Positions 37,199-48,226 of a DNA stretch of 64,000 nucleotides are shown here, piece after piece (position 1 is the stretch's first letter; each line of letters starts with the position of its first letter). Source of the stretch: Cavenderia fasciculata (lineage: Eukaryota; Evosea; Eumycetozoa; Acytosteliales; Cavenderiaceae); assembly GCF_000203815.1 (NCBI RefSeq), contig NW_004457690.1:124001-188000 (forward strand), given 5' to 3'. A program made the position numbers and the translations under genes. The notes under the pieces were generated by a model, which was not told where the DNA came from, searched no databases, and saw only the letters and a program-made list of their open reading frames with translations.

Positions 37199-37341
37199 CA
37201 TATAAAATAACACCTTCACTTGGTGCAACCTCTCTTTTTTGAAAATTATTGCAATGAACATCATTCGAAGTAATTATCTTTGATTTATAAATCAAAATAT
37301 ATTATCCGATCATAAATTCTTTTGTATAGGAAAGATATTCC

Positions 37342-37420
37342 GATCGGTATGGAACTTCTTTTAGATCCCTGGTTGGAAAAAAAAAAAACAGCAAAATTAA
37401 TTTAAAAAAGACATATTATG
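37342..37420. repeat. Direct repeat copy A (about 80 bp)
   Basis: This segment is about 85-90% identical to 39625-39710, in the same orientation. Shared blocks include GGAACTTCTT, AGATCCCTGGTTGG, a poly(A) run, and CAGCAAAATTAATTTAAAA continuing to GACAT. Together the copies bracket the ILEI-domain pseudogene. The pattern fits a tandem duplication or an insertion with flanking repeats. Copy A is the upstream one. Confidence 0.85.
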
Positions 37421-37568
37421 TCGGCTGTGTGTTTAGTTTCGTTTTTTTCTATCACCATTATATTTTGTGATATCTCTATATAATTTACAACAGGTAATAT
37501 TCTCTTGTATAGATTGCTTAGAATAGAATAAATACTCATTTGTACTTTAAATAGATACTAATTGATTC
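37421..37568. other. Short upstream flank of the ILEI pseudogene
   Basis: AT-rich DNA between repeat copy A and the first open frame of the pseudogene. It may be a relict promoter. Nothing else is recognised. Confidence 0.4.
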
Positions 37569-39278
37569 ATGGCTATCAAGATCGTATCTAGGACCCCTTC
37601 TACTTCCTCTTTTACATTCGGTGGTCTAAAATGGGATAACCCAGGTGAAGGTTTCAACATATGGGTTTATCCTATATCTCCATATACAAAACTGTTTACC
37701 TTCTCACACTTCTCGTTCAATGATATCGATGGCTTGATCTCTACCGAGTTCAGCTCTTTGTAGAGCATTCTCTTCATTGGGATCATCAAAGATATCTATG
37801 GTTGGAACAACCAATCCAAACTATTGTTTGGATAGTTTATCTCCAGGGATGGCCAATGAAGCATTTGGAAACTCTGCCATCAATGAAGTTTGGGGTAGAG
37901 GGTGTAATGACATTCAATCGAAATATTTCAACAAACTGGATCAAGACTTCATTTAATTCAACAACTGGAACTCCAACCATTTTTTTAAACCATTTTTTGG
38001 CAAACAGTAGGCTTAGGGGTCTTGCCAATGGAATTAATGTTATGGTTTTCAAACTAAATGGGCTCGTGAGATATCCACCTTAAGGTGTATAGCTTTCCTA
38101 CTAACGATCTCTACTCCAATTCATCAGAATCTCTATCAAGATTCATCGATTCACTTGCCAACCATACTTTAATCATGGTGTTTGCTCAAGGATTCAATGC
38201 CAAGACAAATTTACATCAAAACGCCATCTCAAGTCTGAGAAAGGTTGGAAGCAAATTCATTTCTCAATACACTTCCAGTGTCTCAAACGATTGTTGGTAT
38301 ATGATCAAAAGAATAGGCTCTATAATTCACCATCAACATCTTCTTTTATCCATATCAATGACAGTGAAGATGGTGATGACAATACCTATCAAGTTGCAGA
38401 TGAAATCAATATCTCTATTATGTCATCAAACCAAAGTAATTTACCTGTTGGAATGGAGTCATTATTTTACATTTATGTTGGTGGTGTATCAATAGCTCTG
38501 GAAGGTCCATTGGTCAATGGTTTTGTGGTATGTGCTATCAGTGAAGTCGATGGACATTTACTTTATCAAAAACTATAATATTACTACCACTGATGGATCA
38601 CAAGACATGGTTAATGATATTGTTGACAAAATCTCAGTTGGATCTTTGGTTGTTGTGTGTTCAGTACTCAACTCTGCTGGACCAAACATCACAATGTCGT
38701 CAGATCTGATGACCTCTCTAGAAAGCATTGGATCAGAATTTGCATATGATATCACACCATCAAGCTCATATGCTTTGATTGGAAGAAAAGGAGCTGCCAA
38801 TTGGGACGGCAAACGAGCTGATATCCAACACTGGACCTGTCACTCTTTATTCCAACTTTCAAAAAAGTTCAAAGCCAATCAAACCATTCATCGAAATTGA
38901 TAACCTTTCAATCAATGTAAGTATCAATTGTTTTTTTTGTCATTCACTACAATGGGTGCAAGTGTTGGTGATGGAGGATCGCTATTTGATTGACCCTCCA
39001 TTGTTTGTCTAATATCTATCTATATTAACAATACACAACTGTATTCATTTATTTAATTAAAATCCAATACCTATTTTAGTGATAAGCGTCTTAACGAATC
39101 GGCCTGGCTCATGGAGTTTTGCTTTTCTGCTTCATCGTTCATCGATTGTTTTGTTCTTCCTTCTTTTGGAAAGGACCATGTTTGGTATGTTTTATATTCT
39201 GACGATTACAATTCCTATACCATCATGGTAAAGAATGATAAAGAGCCCTCGAACCCGCACAAATTGGAAATTAAATAA
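37569..39278 (+). pseudogene. Multi-ILEI-domain (FAM3/PANDER-like) pseudogene
   Basis: A decayed gene whose protein-like pieces jump between the three plus-strand frames. The pieces match the ILEI/PANDER-like domain pattern: a RG-x-N-V-x-V strand (RGLANGINVMVF), then a loop, then L-x-x-F-I-D-S-L...L-I-M-V-F-A, then a conserved end (SYALIGRKG, or DCWYMI in the middle copy). At least two and perhaps three domains are present. Stops or frame changes occur near 37760, 38080, 38310, 38578 and 38800. A possible intron begins at 38921 (GTAAGT) and ends at 39079 (TTTTAG), and a last clean frame (39080-39278) encodes DKRLNESAW to the final stop. Two copies of an 80-bp repeat flank it. ILEI-domain proteins are usually secreted or membrane-bound, but no signal peptide is seen here. 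Confidence 0.65.
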
Positions 39279-39792
39279 TTTTGAGTAATAAATTATTTTT
39301 TTGTAGATATTAATTTCTTTTGTCAAGTGTGATTCCAATCACGACGACTGATTGTTCAGAATCCAATTGAGTTTGGTTAATGAGGAGTGTTTGAATTGAT
39401 GGTTAGGTTTTGTGTACACAAAACCATATGGTATATTTTGGTTGGTTAGAAAATGAAACGTTGGCTGTGATTTTGGTATCGTTTGAAAGTGTATGGTTAC
39501 TAGGAACTACCAATTCATAGACAGAATTTGTTAATGAGCTCTGATCTGATGTTATAAATATTTGGTACCCAACTACTCATCAACAACTCTTTTAGCATTT
39601 CATTATCCAAACTCATTGGTTTATGATCGGAATATGGAACTTCTTCTAAATATAGATCCCTGGTTGGGAAAAAAAAAACAGCAAAATTAATTTAAAAAAG
39701 ACATAATATGAACCGAATGGGCATGACAAAGAGCATAGAGACAAAAGCTAACTCTTAAGAGAGAAAGAGAGAGATTTATATAAATCAATCAA
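39279..39792. other. Intergenic region carrying repeat copy B
   Basis: The spacer between the ILEI pseudogene and the GOLGA7-like gene. Except for repeat copy B (39625-39710) it is unremarkable AT-rich DNA. A GA-rich run (39755-39775) lies just upstream of the next start codon. Confidence 0.5.
39625..39710. repeat. Direct repeat copy B (about 85 bp)
   Basis: The downstream copy of the repeat also found at 37342-37420. It differs by about ten substitutions and small indels, and lies about 80 bp upstream of the GOLGA7-like start codon. It may carry part of that gene's promoter. Confidence 0.85.
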
Positions 39793-40724
39793 ATGTCAGG
39801 ACAACCCCATTTACATACATCACCACCACCACCGCCAACTACTGCTAGTATGAATAGTAACAACTATATGACAGTGACAGTACAAAGAGATTACAAAGAG
39901 TATATAACTAGGTTTGAAAGAGAACTACCCAATGAATTGACGGGCAAGGTGACACAGGGTGAATTCAACTATACAATAGATAATATTAACAAGTTGTTGG
40001 CAAGAGCAGAAGACATTGATGCTCGTAGTGTCTATGAAGAATGTATAGGTTGTCTTACATTCTTTTCAATCTTTTTATGGTATAAGGATAAATATTCAAA
40101 AGTAAGATAACAACAAGTTATACAACATTAAAAGACTACTGGTCATTATGTCATACATATTAATCTATTATTATTATTATTTAGTGTGTACACAAGATTA
40201 CCAAATTCATACAAGAACAAAACAAGACTGTATATAATAACAAAGGCATATCATGGTTGAATCCAATGAGCAATGGATTTTTAAAGATTGAGATTCTGGT
40301 TCAAACATCATCTCCCTATCAATCAAATATCTCTCCACCATTCTCTAGCAGCGCAACTTCTATCAGTACATCTACCATTTCTCCCACCTCTACAAAATCA
40401 CTTACAAGTACAGGTAGTACTTGTCAATCAACTCCAAACAATAATAATATCCATGTAAATAATATAAATAATAATAATAATCAAAATCAAAATCAAAATC
40501 AAATCATTCCACCTATATCGGCGTCATCATTAAATAGAAATAATAATAATAATACCGAAGAATCATCAACTAATAATAATAATAACCAGGCATCTGGATC
40601 ATCATCACATGAAAAACAAACCGATACAATTATAAATATAACCAACCAAGAAGATAGTGATAGCGATAGTGACTCTGATCCAGACTTTTACCAATCATCT
40701 TTTCCAAGTAGTGGAAATAAATAA
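39793..40724 (+). CDS. GOLGA7/Erf4-like palmitoyltransferase cofactor
   Basis: Two exons (39793-40101, 40185-40724) give 282 aa. Residues 30-155 follow the Golgin-A7/Erf4 domain closely: VQRDY...FERELPNEL, FNYTIDNINKLLARAE, SVYEECIGCLTFFSIFLWYKDKY, then KITKFIQEQNKTVYNNKGISWLNP and FLKIEILV. These proteins bind DHHC-type enzymes and stabilise them, so palmitoylation of Ras-like or other membrane substrates at the Golgi is the likely role. The conserved Cys pair in ECIGCLT may itself be palmitoylated, as known for human GOLGA7. The last 125 residues are a Ser/Asn-rich tail absent from GOLGA7 and end in an acidic SDSDSDPD run. The intron is short, with GTAAG/TTTAG borders. Confidence 0.88.
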
Positions 40725-40889
40725 TAATCTGTCTAGACACTAATAATATAGAGAGAGAGATCCGAAAATTTTTTTGGCCTATATATATTTTTAGAACAAA
40801 CCAAAAATATACACATGTATGGAAATAATAATATATTTCCATATTAAATTAATGTTTTCCAATACCAATTGAAGTAGTAGTTTATTCGA

Positions 40890-41795
40890 CTATCTAAAGA
40901 AATACCAAAGAATGCCGATGAATATCAAGATTAAAATCATTCCGCTATATACAATAATTTTATCTTCCATTTGTCTTCTTCTAATCTTATTCATTACACT
41001 CCTTGAAATTCCCAATGTATTTGCAATATCATATATTTTTTTATGAACATTCTAAATAAAGATGGTTGGTTGGATTAGTACTAATCCAAGTTGATCCAAG
41101 AACAATCGATTTTTTCCTTCTTCTTCTTCTTCTTCATACCTTTAATTTTGAATTTTGACCAACTAAAGCAAAGATAATATTTGCACCTTGTTCAGTTAAT
41201 TCATCTACTACTTGGTTACTATCGCCCAATAATTGATTTTCTTTGATTAAATTGCCAAGAGTTGATCCTTGAGCATCCTTTCTTCGAGAGAATAATTTTG
41301 ATCTTTCCTCATCTTCCATTTGTTTCTTATATTTGTGTTGTAAAAATACATCCATTGATTTTCTTAATGATTTACATTCATCAACCATTTGTTTAACCTT
41401 ACTATAAATAGAGAATTAAAAAAAGGTTAGATCAAAAATAGAATGATTCGTTTGTTATATATTTACATTCTCCAAATGTCTCTTTTAGCAGCCGATTCTG
41501 ATGATACCATTCCATCCAATTGATCTGTTATTCTAGAGAGTTGATTGATATTTGTTGATAATTGTCCTTGTATAATGACCGATGTGTCTACACCAGTCTC
41601 CATTTTCTCCAAATCACTTTTGATTGTAAATAGTAATTTATTTGCATTCTTGTATAGTTCATCAATTGATGTTGATGATGATGATGATGATGATGAAGAA
41701 GAGGATGAGGGTATTGATGATGCACCTCCATATCCTCCTCCCCCATACATTGTTGTATTGGTTTGTTGTTGTTGATTATTATAAGGATGATACAT
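40890..41795 (-). CDS. gosr2: Membrin/GOSR2 (Bos1)-like Qb-SNARE
   Basis: SNARE for ER-to-Golgi vesicle fusion. Exons 41795-41467, 41401-41140 and 41051-40890 sum to 753 nt, 250 aa. The N-terminus has a Gln/Gly/Ser-rich leader of about 45 residues not found in animal membrin. A helical N-terminal region follows (DELYKNANKLLFTIKSDLEKMETG). The SNARE motif spans about 160-225, starting LIKENQLLGDSNQVVDELTEQ and ending HKKIYDIANTLGIS. The last exon carries the family's ANTLG-type segment followed by RSVMNKIRRR and the C-terminal anchor (IIVYSGMILILIFIGILWYFF). The central zero-layer residue should be Gln, but I did not place it with certainty. It is convergent with the GOLGA7-like gene, with only about 165 bp between stops. 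Confidence 0.88.
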
Positions 41796-42346
41796 ATATG
41801 ATAATGATTATATTGATAAAAGGACTCCTGTTGTTCAACTGTATATTAATATATCTCTAGAGATTATTCTTCTTATATTATATGTTTGATAAACAATAAA
41901 GTAAAACGAAACAAAGATTAATTTAATACTATCACTTCAAAGTTTCACAATTTTTTTTTGAATAATTTTCCACATTTGGATGACTCATTAATTACTATTA
42001 TTATTATTATTATACCAAATAGATTAATTTATTTATTTAAAATTCATATATTATTATTATTATTATTAAACATTTATATACACTCATTTGTTTTAATTTT
42101 AAAGGGAAAAAAAAAAAAAAAAGTATTATTAAAAATAAAGAAGATTTGACTAACTAGTTTGTGTTTTTGATTTTAAAAAAAAAGGGGGTGCATCTATTTG
42201 ATACACATGACGAATAAGAAATGGTAGGTTTTATAGATGAGTGGATAATGATTATGTTGGCAAGTGAGTGAGTACAATTTCAATCATTGCGCGATTAAAA
42301 TTGGTTGAATTATTCTTTTGTTGATTTTGTTGGTTTGTTGGTTTGT
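41796..42346. other. Intergenic region, AT-rich
   Basis: Spacer between the membrin start and the 3' end of the RGG gene. It has TTATTA and poly(A) tracts. The open frame 41958-42149 (+) is hydrophobic noise of an AT-rich stretch. No gene is seen. Confidence 0.55.
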
Positions 42347-43564
42347 TTACTCTCTGGCAGGTGATCTTTCTCTTTCTTCTTTTGGTGGTTGTTGGGTGTT
42401 ATCGCCACCACGTGGACCTTGGTAGTTGTCTCTGTCACCACCTCTTGAGTAGTTGCCACGGTCACCACCATAGTTGCCACGCTCTCTGTTGTCGTAACCA
42501 CGACCTCCACCTTGTCTGTTGTCGTCAAAGTCACGTCTTGGACCACTCGATGACTTCTTGTTAAAGACGTTGGTCTCTACTGGTGGACCGCTTCTCCAGC
42601 TGTCGAGTTGATCGACCTTGCTTTGTTGTGGGGGTCTGTCCTCGTATTGTGGTCTGTATCCACCTCTGTCACCTCCGTATCCACGGTCTCTGTTGTCACG
42701 GTCGTAACCACCACCACCGCCACCATATCCACGGTCTCTGTTGTCACGGTCATAACCGCCACCACCACCGCCGCCATATCCACGGTCTCTGTTGTCACGG
42801 TCATAACCGCCACCACCACCGCCATAACCACGGTCTCTGTTGTCACGGTCACCACCACCAAAGCTGCTGCCACCTCCACTGTTGTATCCACGGTCACGAT
42901 CGCCACCATAGTTTCTTCTGTTGCTGCCGAATGGGTTGACACCATCCTTGAAACGAGAGTCGTATTGTTGTTCACCTCCACCACGTCTGTCGTTGTAACG
43001 GTCGCCACCACCACCACGTCTGTCTTCATAACGATCGCCTCCACCACGTCTGTCATCGTATCTGTCTTCTCCTCCACGTGGAGCTTGTTCTTGGTCACGT
43101 TCCTCGCTACCTCTTGAAGAGTCATCACCACCTTCTCTCTTTTCTTCATCACCACGGTTCTCAGAGTCACCACGTGGCTTGGCACCGCCGAATGGATCGG
43201 AACCACCCTCACGTCTGGTTGGTTGTGGGGTACGCTCCTTCTTTGGCTTGGAGACAGAGAGACCACCCAAAGCTGGGAAGTCGTCTTCAGTGGGTGGCTT
43301 CTTGTTGGCACCACCCGATGAAGAAGAGGAAAAGGTCGACGATGATGGACCGTCACGCTCGAAACGGTTCTCACCGTACCCACGTGGACCATTGTCTCTG
43401 TCGCTTCCGTATGGACGACGGTAGCCACCACCTCCACCATTTGGTGAAAAGGTGTTGCCGCCTTGTTGTTGTTGTTGCTCGTCCTCATAGGTGCTACGTG
43501 GAGCGCTTGGTAAGGTACTCTCCTTACCAGATCCAAAAGTCATTGTAATCTTTTGTTTTGACAT
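42347..43564 (-). CDS. Gly/Arg/Asp-rich RNA-binding protein, eIF4B-like
   Basis: Intronless, 405 aa. The N-terminus (SKQKITMTFG) leads into a linker with the short TEDDFPALGGLSV motif, which recurs in translation-associated RGG proteins. About residues 130-200 are very acidic and basic (EKREGGDDSSRGSEERDQE and DDRRGGGDRYEDRRGGG). Residues 220-310 carry four tandem copies of RDNRDRGYGGGGGGYD, like the DRYG repeats of animal eIF4B. Near the C-terminus are DSWRSGPPV and RGG/RDNY clusters. The layout best fits eIF4B, which helps eIF4A unwind mRNA in initiation, but there is no clear RRM domain. A stress-granule or SERBP1-like role is possible. The repeats are rich in G/C and contrast with the flanks. 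Confidence 0.8.
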   Translation of the reverse strand: MSKQKITMTFGSGKESTLPSAPRSTYEDEQQQQQGGNTFSPNGGGGGYRRPYGSDRDNGPRGYGENRFERDGPSSSTFSSSSSGGANKKPPTEDDFPALGGLSVSKPKKERTPQPTRREGGSDPFGGAKPRGDSENRGDEEKREGGDDSSRGSEERDQEQAPRGGEDRYDDRRGGGDRYEDRRGGGGDRYNDRRGGGEQQYDSRFKDGVNPFGSNRRNYGGDRDRGYNSGGGSSFGGGDRDNRDRGYGGGGGGYDRDNRDRGYGGGGGGGYDRDNRDRGYGGGGGGYDRDNRDRGYGGDRGGYRPQYEDRPPQQSKVDQLDSWRSGPPVETNVFNKKSSSGPRRDFDDNRQGGGRGYDNRERGNYGGDRGNYSRGGDRDNYQGPRGGDNTQQPPKEERERSPARE

Positions 43565-44808
43565 CTAAATTAAAAGTAAGGAAGCAAGTAAGGAAGTAGA
43601 AGAATAAGAAGAAAGAGTATTTTAAAAAAAAAAGAAGAAAGAGTAAATAATATGAATATCAAATGGGTATAATAATAATAATAATATGAAAAGAAGAAAG
43701 AGTGAGAGAAAAACAAAATGATGAAAGAATAACGATCCATCTATCATCATCATCATCATCTCCTCTTTTTCCACTCTTCTATCATGATTTCACTAAATGT
43801 AGACTTTGATCTGTGCTGTTGTAATAATGTAATACCTTTCTATTAATGTTGATTAATCAATAATAAAATTTCAATAGAAAGAAAACTTGAAGATATAGAA
43901 GAGGATGTTCCTCCTCTCAACAAAAAAAAAAATTTGAAAAAAAAAAAAAAAAAAAAAAAAAAGATGGAAGTTCTCATCCTCTCGTCACCTTCTGCCATCG
44001 TGTCCTCCCTCTCCTCAGCCTCAGTTCATTCCACCTCCACCTGACCATCTTTTAAGATGTTTACGTCCTTTGGAATCCATGCTTGAGAAAACATGGTGGA
44101 TTGATTGATGATGAGGATGTTGATGGAATAAACTATCTTTTTTTTTTTTTAAACTTGAGACCCTATATATGTCATGTGATTTGTTTGTGTTGAAGGATAA
44201 CAACATTCATTGATTCATTCATTCTATGATAAATACCCAGTGTGAGACATGTTAACATACATATGTATGACCTCCTGCTCTGCTGTCTACTGAACATCCA
44301 AAAAGGGGATCTTTTGTAATAACGACCAAACCTCAAACCTTTGGACGTTTTTTTATTTATTCATTTTTTTTTTAAAAACTTGGCTTCTTGTTGTCCATCC
44401 AAAAGTTTTTACAGAGGAGAAGGTGAATCTCACAGAAACGTCGCTCTTCTTCCCACCACTCACTCACTTACTCCCTATACTCCATCTCCTTTAAAGATAG
44501 ATAGATATATATAATTATAATATATATATATATCTCCAAGTCGACACATTTTTCACCAGTTGGTAGCAACTCTCTCTCTGTATACAACACAGACAAACAA
44601 ACAAACAGACATCATCATCATTCAATTAGATAGTTTGTTTTGATTATAGATTGTTGTTTAGCTACCACCTATATATATACTATACTATATACACATACAG
44701 TAACAACACCCCTAAAAGAGCATATAACATATTCTACTACGAGTTGCTCCATTCCATCTACATTCACCAACACACAACAACAATCTACTTACTTGTTTGA
44801 TAAAAAGA
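43565..44808. other. Divergent promoter region, contains a 26-bp poly(A)
   Basis: The region between the RGG gene (reading left) and the SHK kinase (reading right), with probable promoters of both. A run of 26 A sits at 43937-43962. Further right are AT-rich tracts and CTCT-rich stretches. Two small open frames lack coding character. Confidence 0.55.
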
Positions 44809-46825
44809 ATGAGCAGTAACACAAAGAGAAGAAAAGACGAACAACAACCATACTACTCCTCTCAACAACAACAACCACAAATGCAAAATCCATCATATAT
44901 GCAGACAGCAGATAACATGTTGGGACCACCAGAAATAGGTCCCGACGAAATCATCACAGAGTCGATCCTTGGTGACGGTAGTTTTGGTACTGTCTACAAA
45001 GGAAGATGTAGACAAAAAGATGTAGCTGGTGGGTATAGAAATAAGAATGAAAGAAAGAGGTAGATATAGATATAGATAACTAACTCTCTTTACGCATATC
45101 TTTCGAAATAATTAGTCAAGGTTATGTTAAAACAAGTAGATGAAAAGACTTTGAAAGATTTCCGTAAGGAAGTTGCTATCATGAGCAAGATCTTCCATCC
45201 AAATATTGTACTTTTCTTGGGGTATGTATATATATTATATCATCAACAATTAGGTATTAGAATCTAACAAACTATATAACTTTCAATATATGTGATCACA
45301 TATCCTTTATCTATTCTCTCAATCAAGTGCCTGTACTTCTGTTCCAGGTAAACTTATGATTTGTACTGAATTGATGAGAGGTAATCTCGAAACATTATTG
45401 ATGGATCATAACATTAAGCTTCCACTCATTACTCGTATGAGAATGTCCAAGGATGCTGCTTTGGGTGTATTATGGTTACATAGTTCAAATCCAGTTTTCA
45501 TTCATAGAGATTTAAAGGTTAGTTATATATAAATATAAAAAAGAACAAGATGATAAAGAAGAGAGAAGAAGAAGAGAAGGAATAGAAAAGAAGAAGAAAG
45601 AATATCAAGAAACTAATTTCAAATTATATATACTATTATTAGACAAGTAATCTTTTAGTTGATTCAAATCTAACATTAAAGGTTTGTGATTTTGGTTTAT
45701 CACAAATTAAACAAAGAGGTGAAAATTTGAAAGATGGTCAAGATGGTGCTAAAGGTGTAAGTAACAACAACAAACCAAACCAAACCAAACCAAACAAAAC
45801 AAAACACAAATAACTAATAATATTTGATTCCTATTTGTTTTTTTTTTATTTTTTAGACACCATTATGGATGGCACCAGAAGTACTTCAAGGTAAACTTTT
45901 CAATGAAAAGGCAGATGTTTATAGTTTTGGATTGGTATTGTGGCAAATTTATACAAGAAAGGAGTTGTTCCCAGAGTTTGATAACTTTTACAAGTTTGTA
46001 ACGGCAATCTGCGAAAAGCAGGTACGTCCACCCATCCCCGACGACTGTCCCGCAGCACTCAAAGAGTTGATCAAGAACTGTTGGGACCCAGCCCCAGAGG
46101 TGCGTCCAGGCTTCTCAGAGATTGTGTCGTCGCTAGAGTCGATCATCATCGACTGCAGCATTCCCGATGAATACGGAGCCATCATGTGGAAGAACCACTT
46201 TAAGCACATTGACGATGCTCCATGGAAAGACTTTGTCAATGTATTTGCCAACTTTGTCGGACTCACCAACCAAAACACCTCCACCATGTACGATTTACTC
46301 TGTTTCTCACCCAACCTCGTTGGCTCTACCATCGAACTCAACTTTAAGTGCCTCAAGGCCATCATTGTCTCGCCACCAAAGGGTGTCGGACCGCAAGAGG
46401 AAGAGGTTGTCTCGATGGAGCAGTTTGGAAAGGTCTTGGCTTGGTTTGGCAATCTCCGTGACGACGGCTCGCAAATCCTCGACAAGATTCGCAACTTGAT
46501 GGAGTGTGCCTGGTTCCACGGTGACATTTCCACCAGTGAGTCGGAAAATCGTTTGCACAAGAAGCCAGAAGGTACCTTTTTGGTGCGTTTCTCGACCAGT
46601 GAGCCAGGTGCCTACACCATCTCAAAGGTCTCCAAGAATGGTGTCATCTCGCATCAACGTATCCATCGTCCAGGTGGTAAATTCCAAGTCAACAACAGCA
46701 AATACCTCTCTGTCAAGGATTTGATCGCCGGCGAGGCTCAAGCTCTTGGTATCTCTACCCCTTGTTTAGGTTCTCGTTTCCTTTCTTTAATTTATAAATC
46801 TCAAATTTCTGGTTATATTAATTAA
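44809..46825 (+). CDS. shkA: SHK family kinase-SH2 protein (shkA-like)
   Basis: Dual-specificity protein kinase with a C-terminal SH2 domain, a class largely confined to dictyostelids and known to act in chemotaxis and phosphotyrosine signalling. Exons 44809-45028, 45116-45221, 45328-45517, 45643-45756 and 45857-46825 sum to 1599 nt, 532 aa. Kinase motifs are complete: the glycine loop GDGSFGTVYKG, VAVKVM across exon 1-2, HRDLKTSN across exon 3-4, DFGLSQ, then GTPLWMAPE and the SFGLVLWQI helix. The SH2 domain follows near 430-515, with WFHGDISTSESENRL, the FLVRFSTSE pocket containing the essential Arg, and KFQVNNSKYLSVKDLI. Length and wording match SHK1 (shkA) best, but shkB-E are longer relatives, so the letter is provisional. 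The coding part at 46010-46740 is strikingly GC-ended. A Gln-rich leader precedes the kinase. Confidence 0.95.
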
Positions 46826-48226
46826 AAAGAAGGAAAAAGAATAGTAACAAGAAGAAGATGAAGAAGAAAGAAAGAAAAAAATACTTTTTTAAAAACAAAT
46901 AACAAAAACTATAAAACAAAACAAAAACAAAAACAAAGAAAAAGAAAAAAAACCACAAAAAAAAAGAATACCTATAGTATTATTAATCAAACAACCAAAC
47001 AACCAACAACCAACTTGACCAAATATCCCCAACCATTTACCATTACTACCCTCAAAACCAAAACCAAAATTTACTACTACTAAAAATAATAATTAATAAT
47101 AAGGATTAATTAATTAAATTAAAAATATAAATATATACCTTTTTTTTTTTTTTACGAAACCTCTTAAATTCTTTCCAACCAAATTCATGATCTAATTGAT
47201 TTAAATCAATAATAATCCTTTTCTTTATGAAGCGCACAACCGTTGATAATCTTATAAAAATTGGGCCACCAAACCATCAAAAATAAAAAAAAAAAAAAAC
47301 AAAAACTCAAGAGGTTGTGGAGTTGTCAATTATGAAGAATTCATTCTTGTTTGTCATTCTTTCATTCTTGACTATTACAGCTATCCCAATATCTTTCATA
47401 TAAAAAGTTTATTTATTTATTCATACCGTTCATACCATCCATCCATTCATTCATTCATTCAATCTCAATTAGCATTCATTATTATTTTATAAAAGAAATA
47501 GTATCAAACTAAACCATCATCCTTTTTTCATCTCATTACATTCATTCATTACATTCAATAATACTGTGTCTTTCTTTTATTATTTATCACTTTGTAGCAT
47601 TCTTTATATAGCGATCGCTTGATATTTTTATCTCTCTCTACTCCTCATCCTCATCCTCAACAACAATACATATTATTTAAATCATTCCTGTCATTCAGCT
47701 CAAGAAAATTCTATCTCTCTTTGTCCTTTTACATCATTCCCTTCTCTCCCTCTCTTTGTACACATTTTAAAATATAATATACCAAACATCAATAATAACA
47801 TTTAATACATACCATATAACCTATATTTCAGTTACTTTTAACCTACTCCTTCAACACAAACATAATTACAAATAACAACAACAATAGACAACAGGGCCAA
47901 CAACTAATAAAATTATAATTACAATAGCAATCAACAAACAACAAATACCAACACTTGGAACAAAGAGATTAAAACTCGAACCAAAAGATAAATAATTTAT
48001 TAATTTATAATTATTTATACTTTTTACCACCTCTACCATTATCAATTATCTACTATATATATATATACACACATAATAACAAGCTTGTTTATTAAAAAAA
48101 TAATATAAGAAACAACAATAATAACAATATAATAACAACAACTGCAACAAGTTTATTCATTTTTCACATAATAATTACATCAACAACAACAAGCAAGCTT
48201 TAAAAAAAAAAAACAAAAACAAAGAA
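46826..48226. other. 1.4-kb upstream region of the Asn/Gln-rich gene
   Basis: AT-rich spacer with long A- and CAA-rich runs and ATTC repeats (47448-47462). Poly(T) at about 47142-47153 could belong to the SHK 3' end. No second gene is evident. Confidence 0.55.

Noticed and set aside
36986-37210. 74-codon plus-strand open frame covering the tRNA candidate
   Set aside because: No domain, no intron and no dictyostelid codon pattern. The tRNA pairing explains the sequence better.
42577-43548. Long antisense frames opposite the RGG gene
   Set aside because: They mirror the repetitive Gly/Arg/Asp codons. The sense frame has the start, stop and recognisable repeats.
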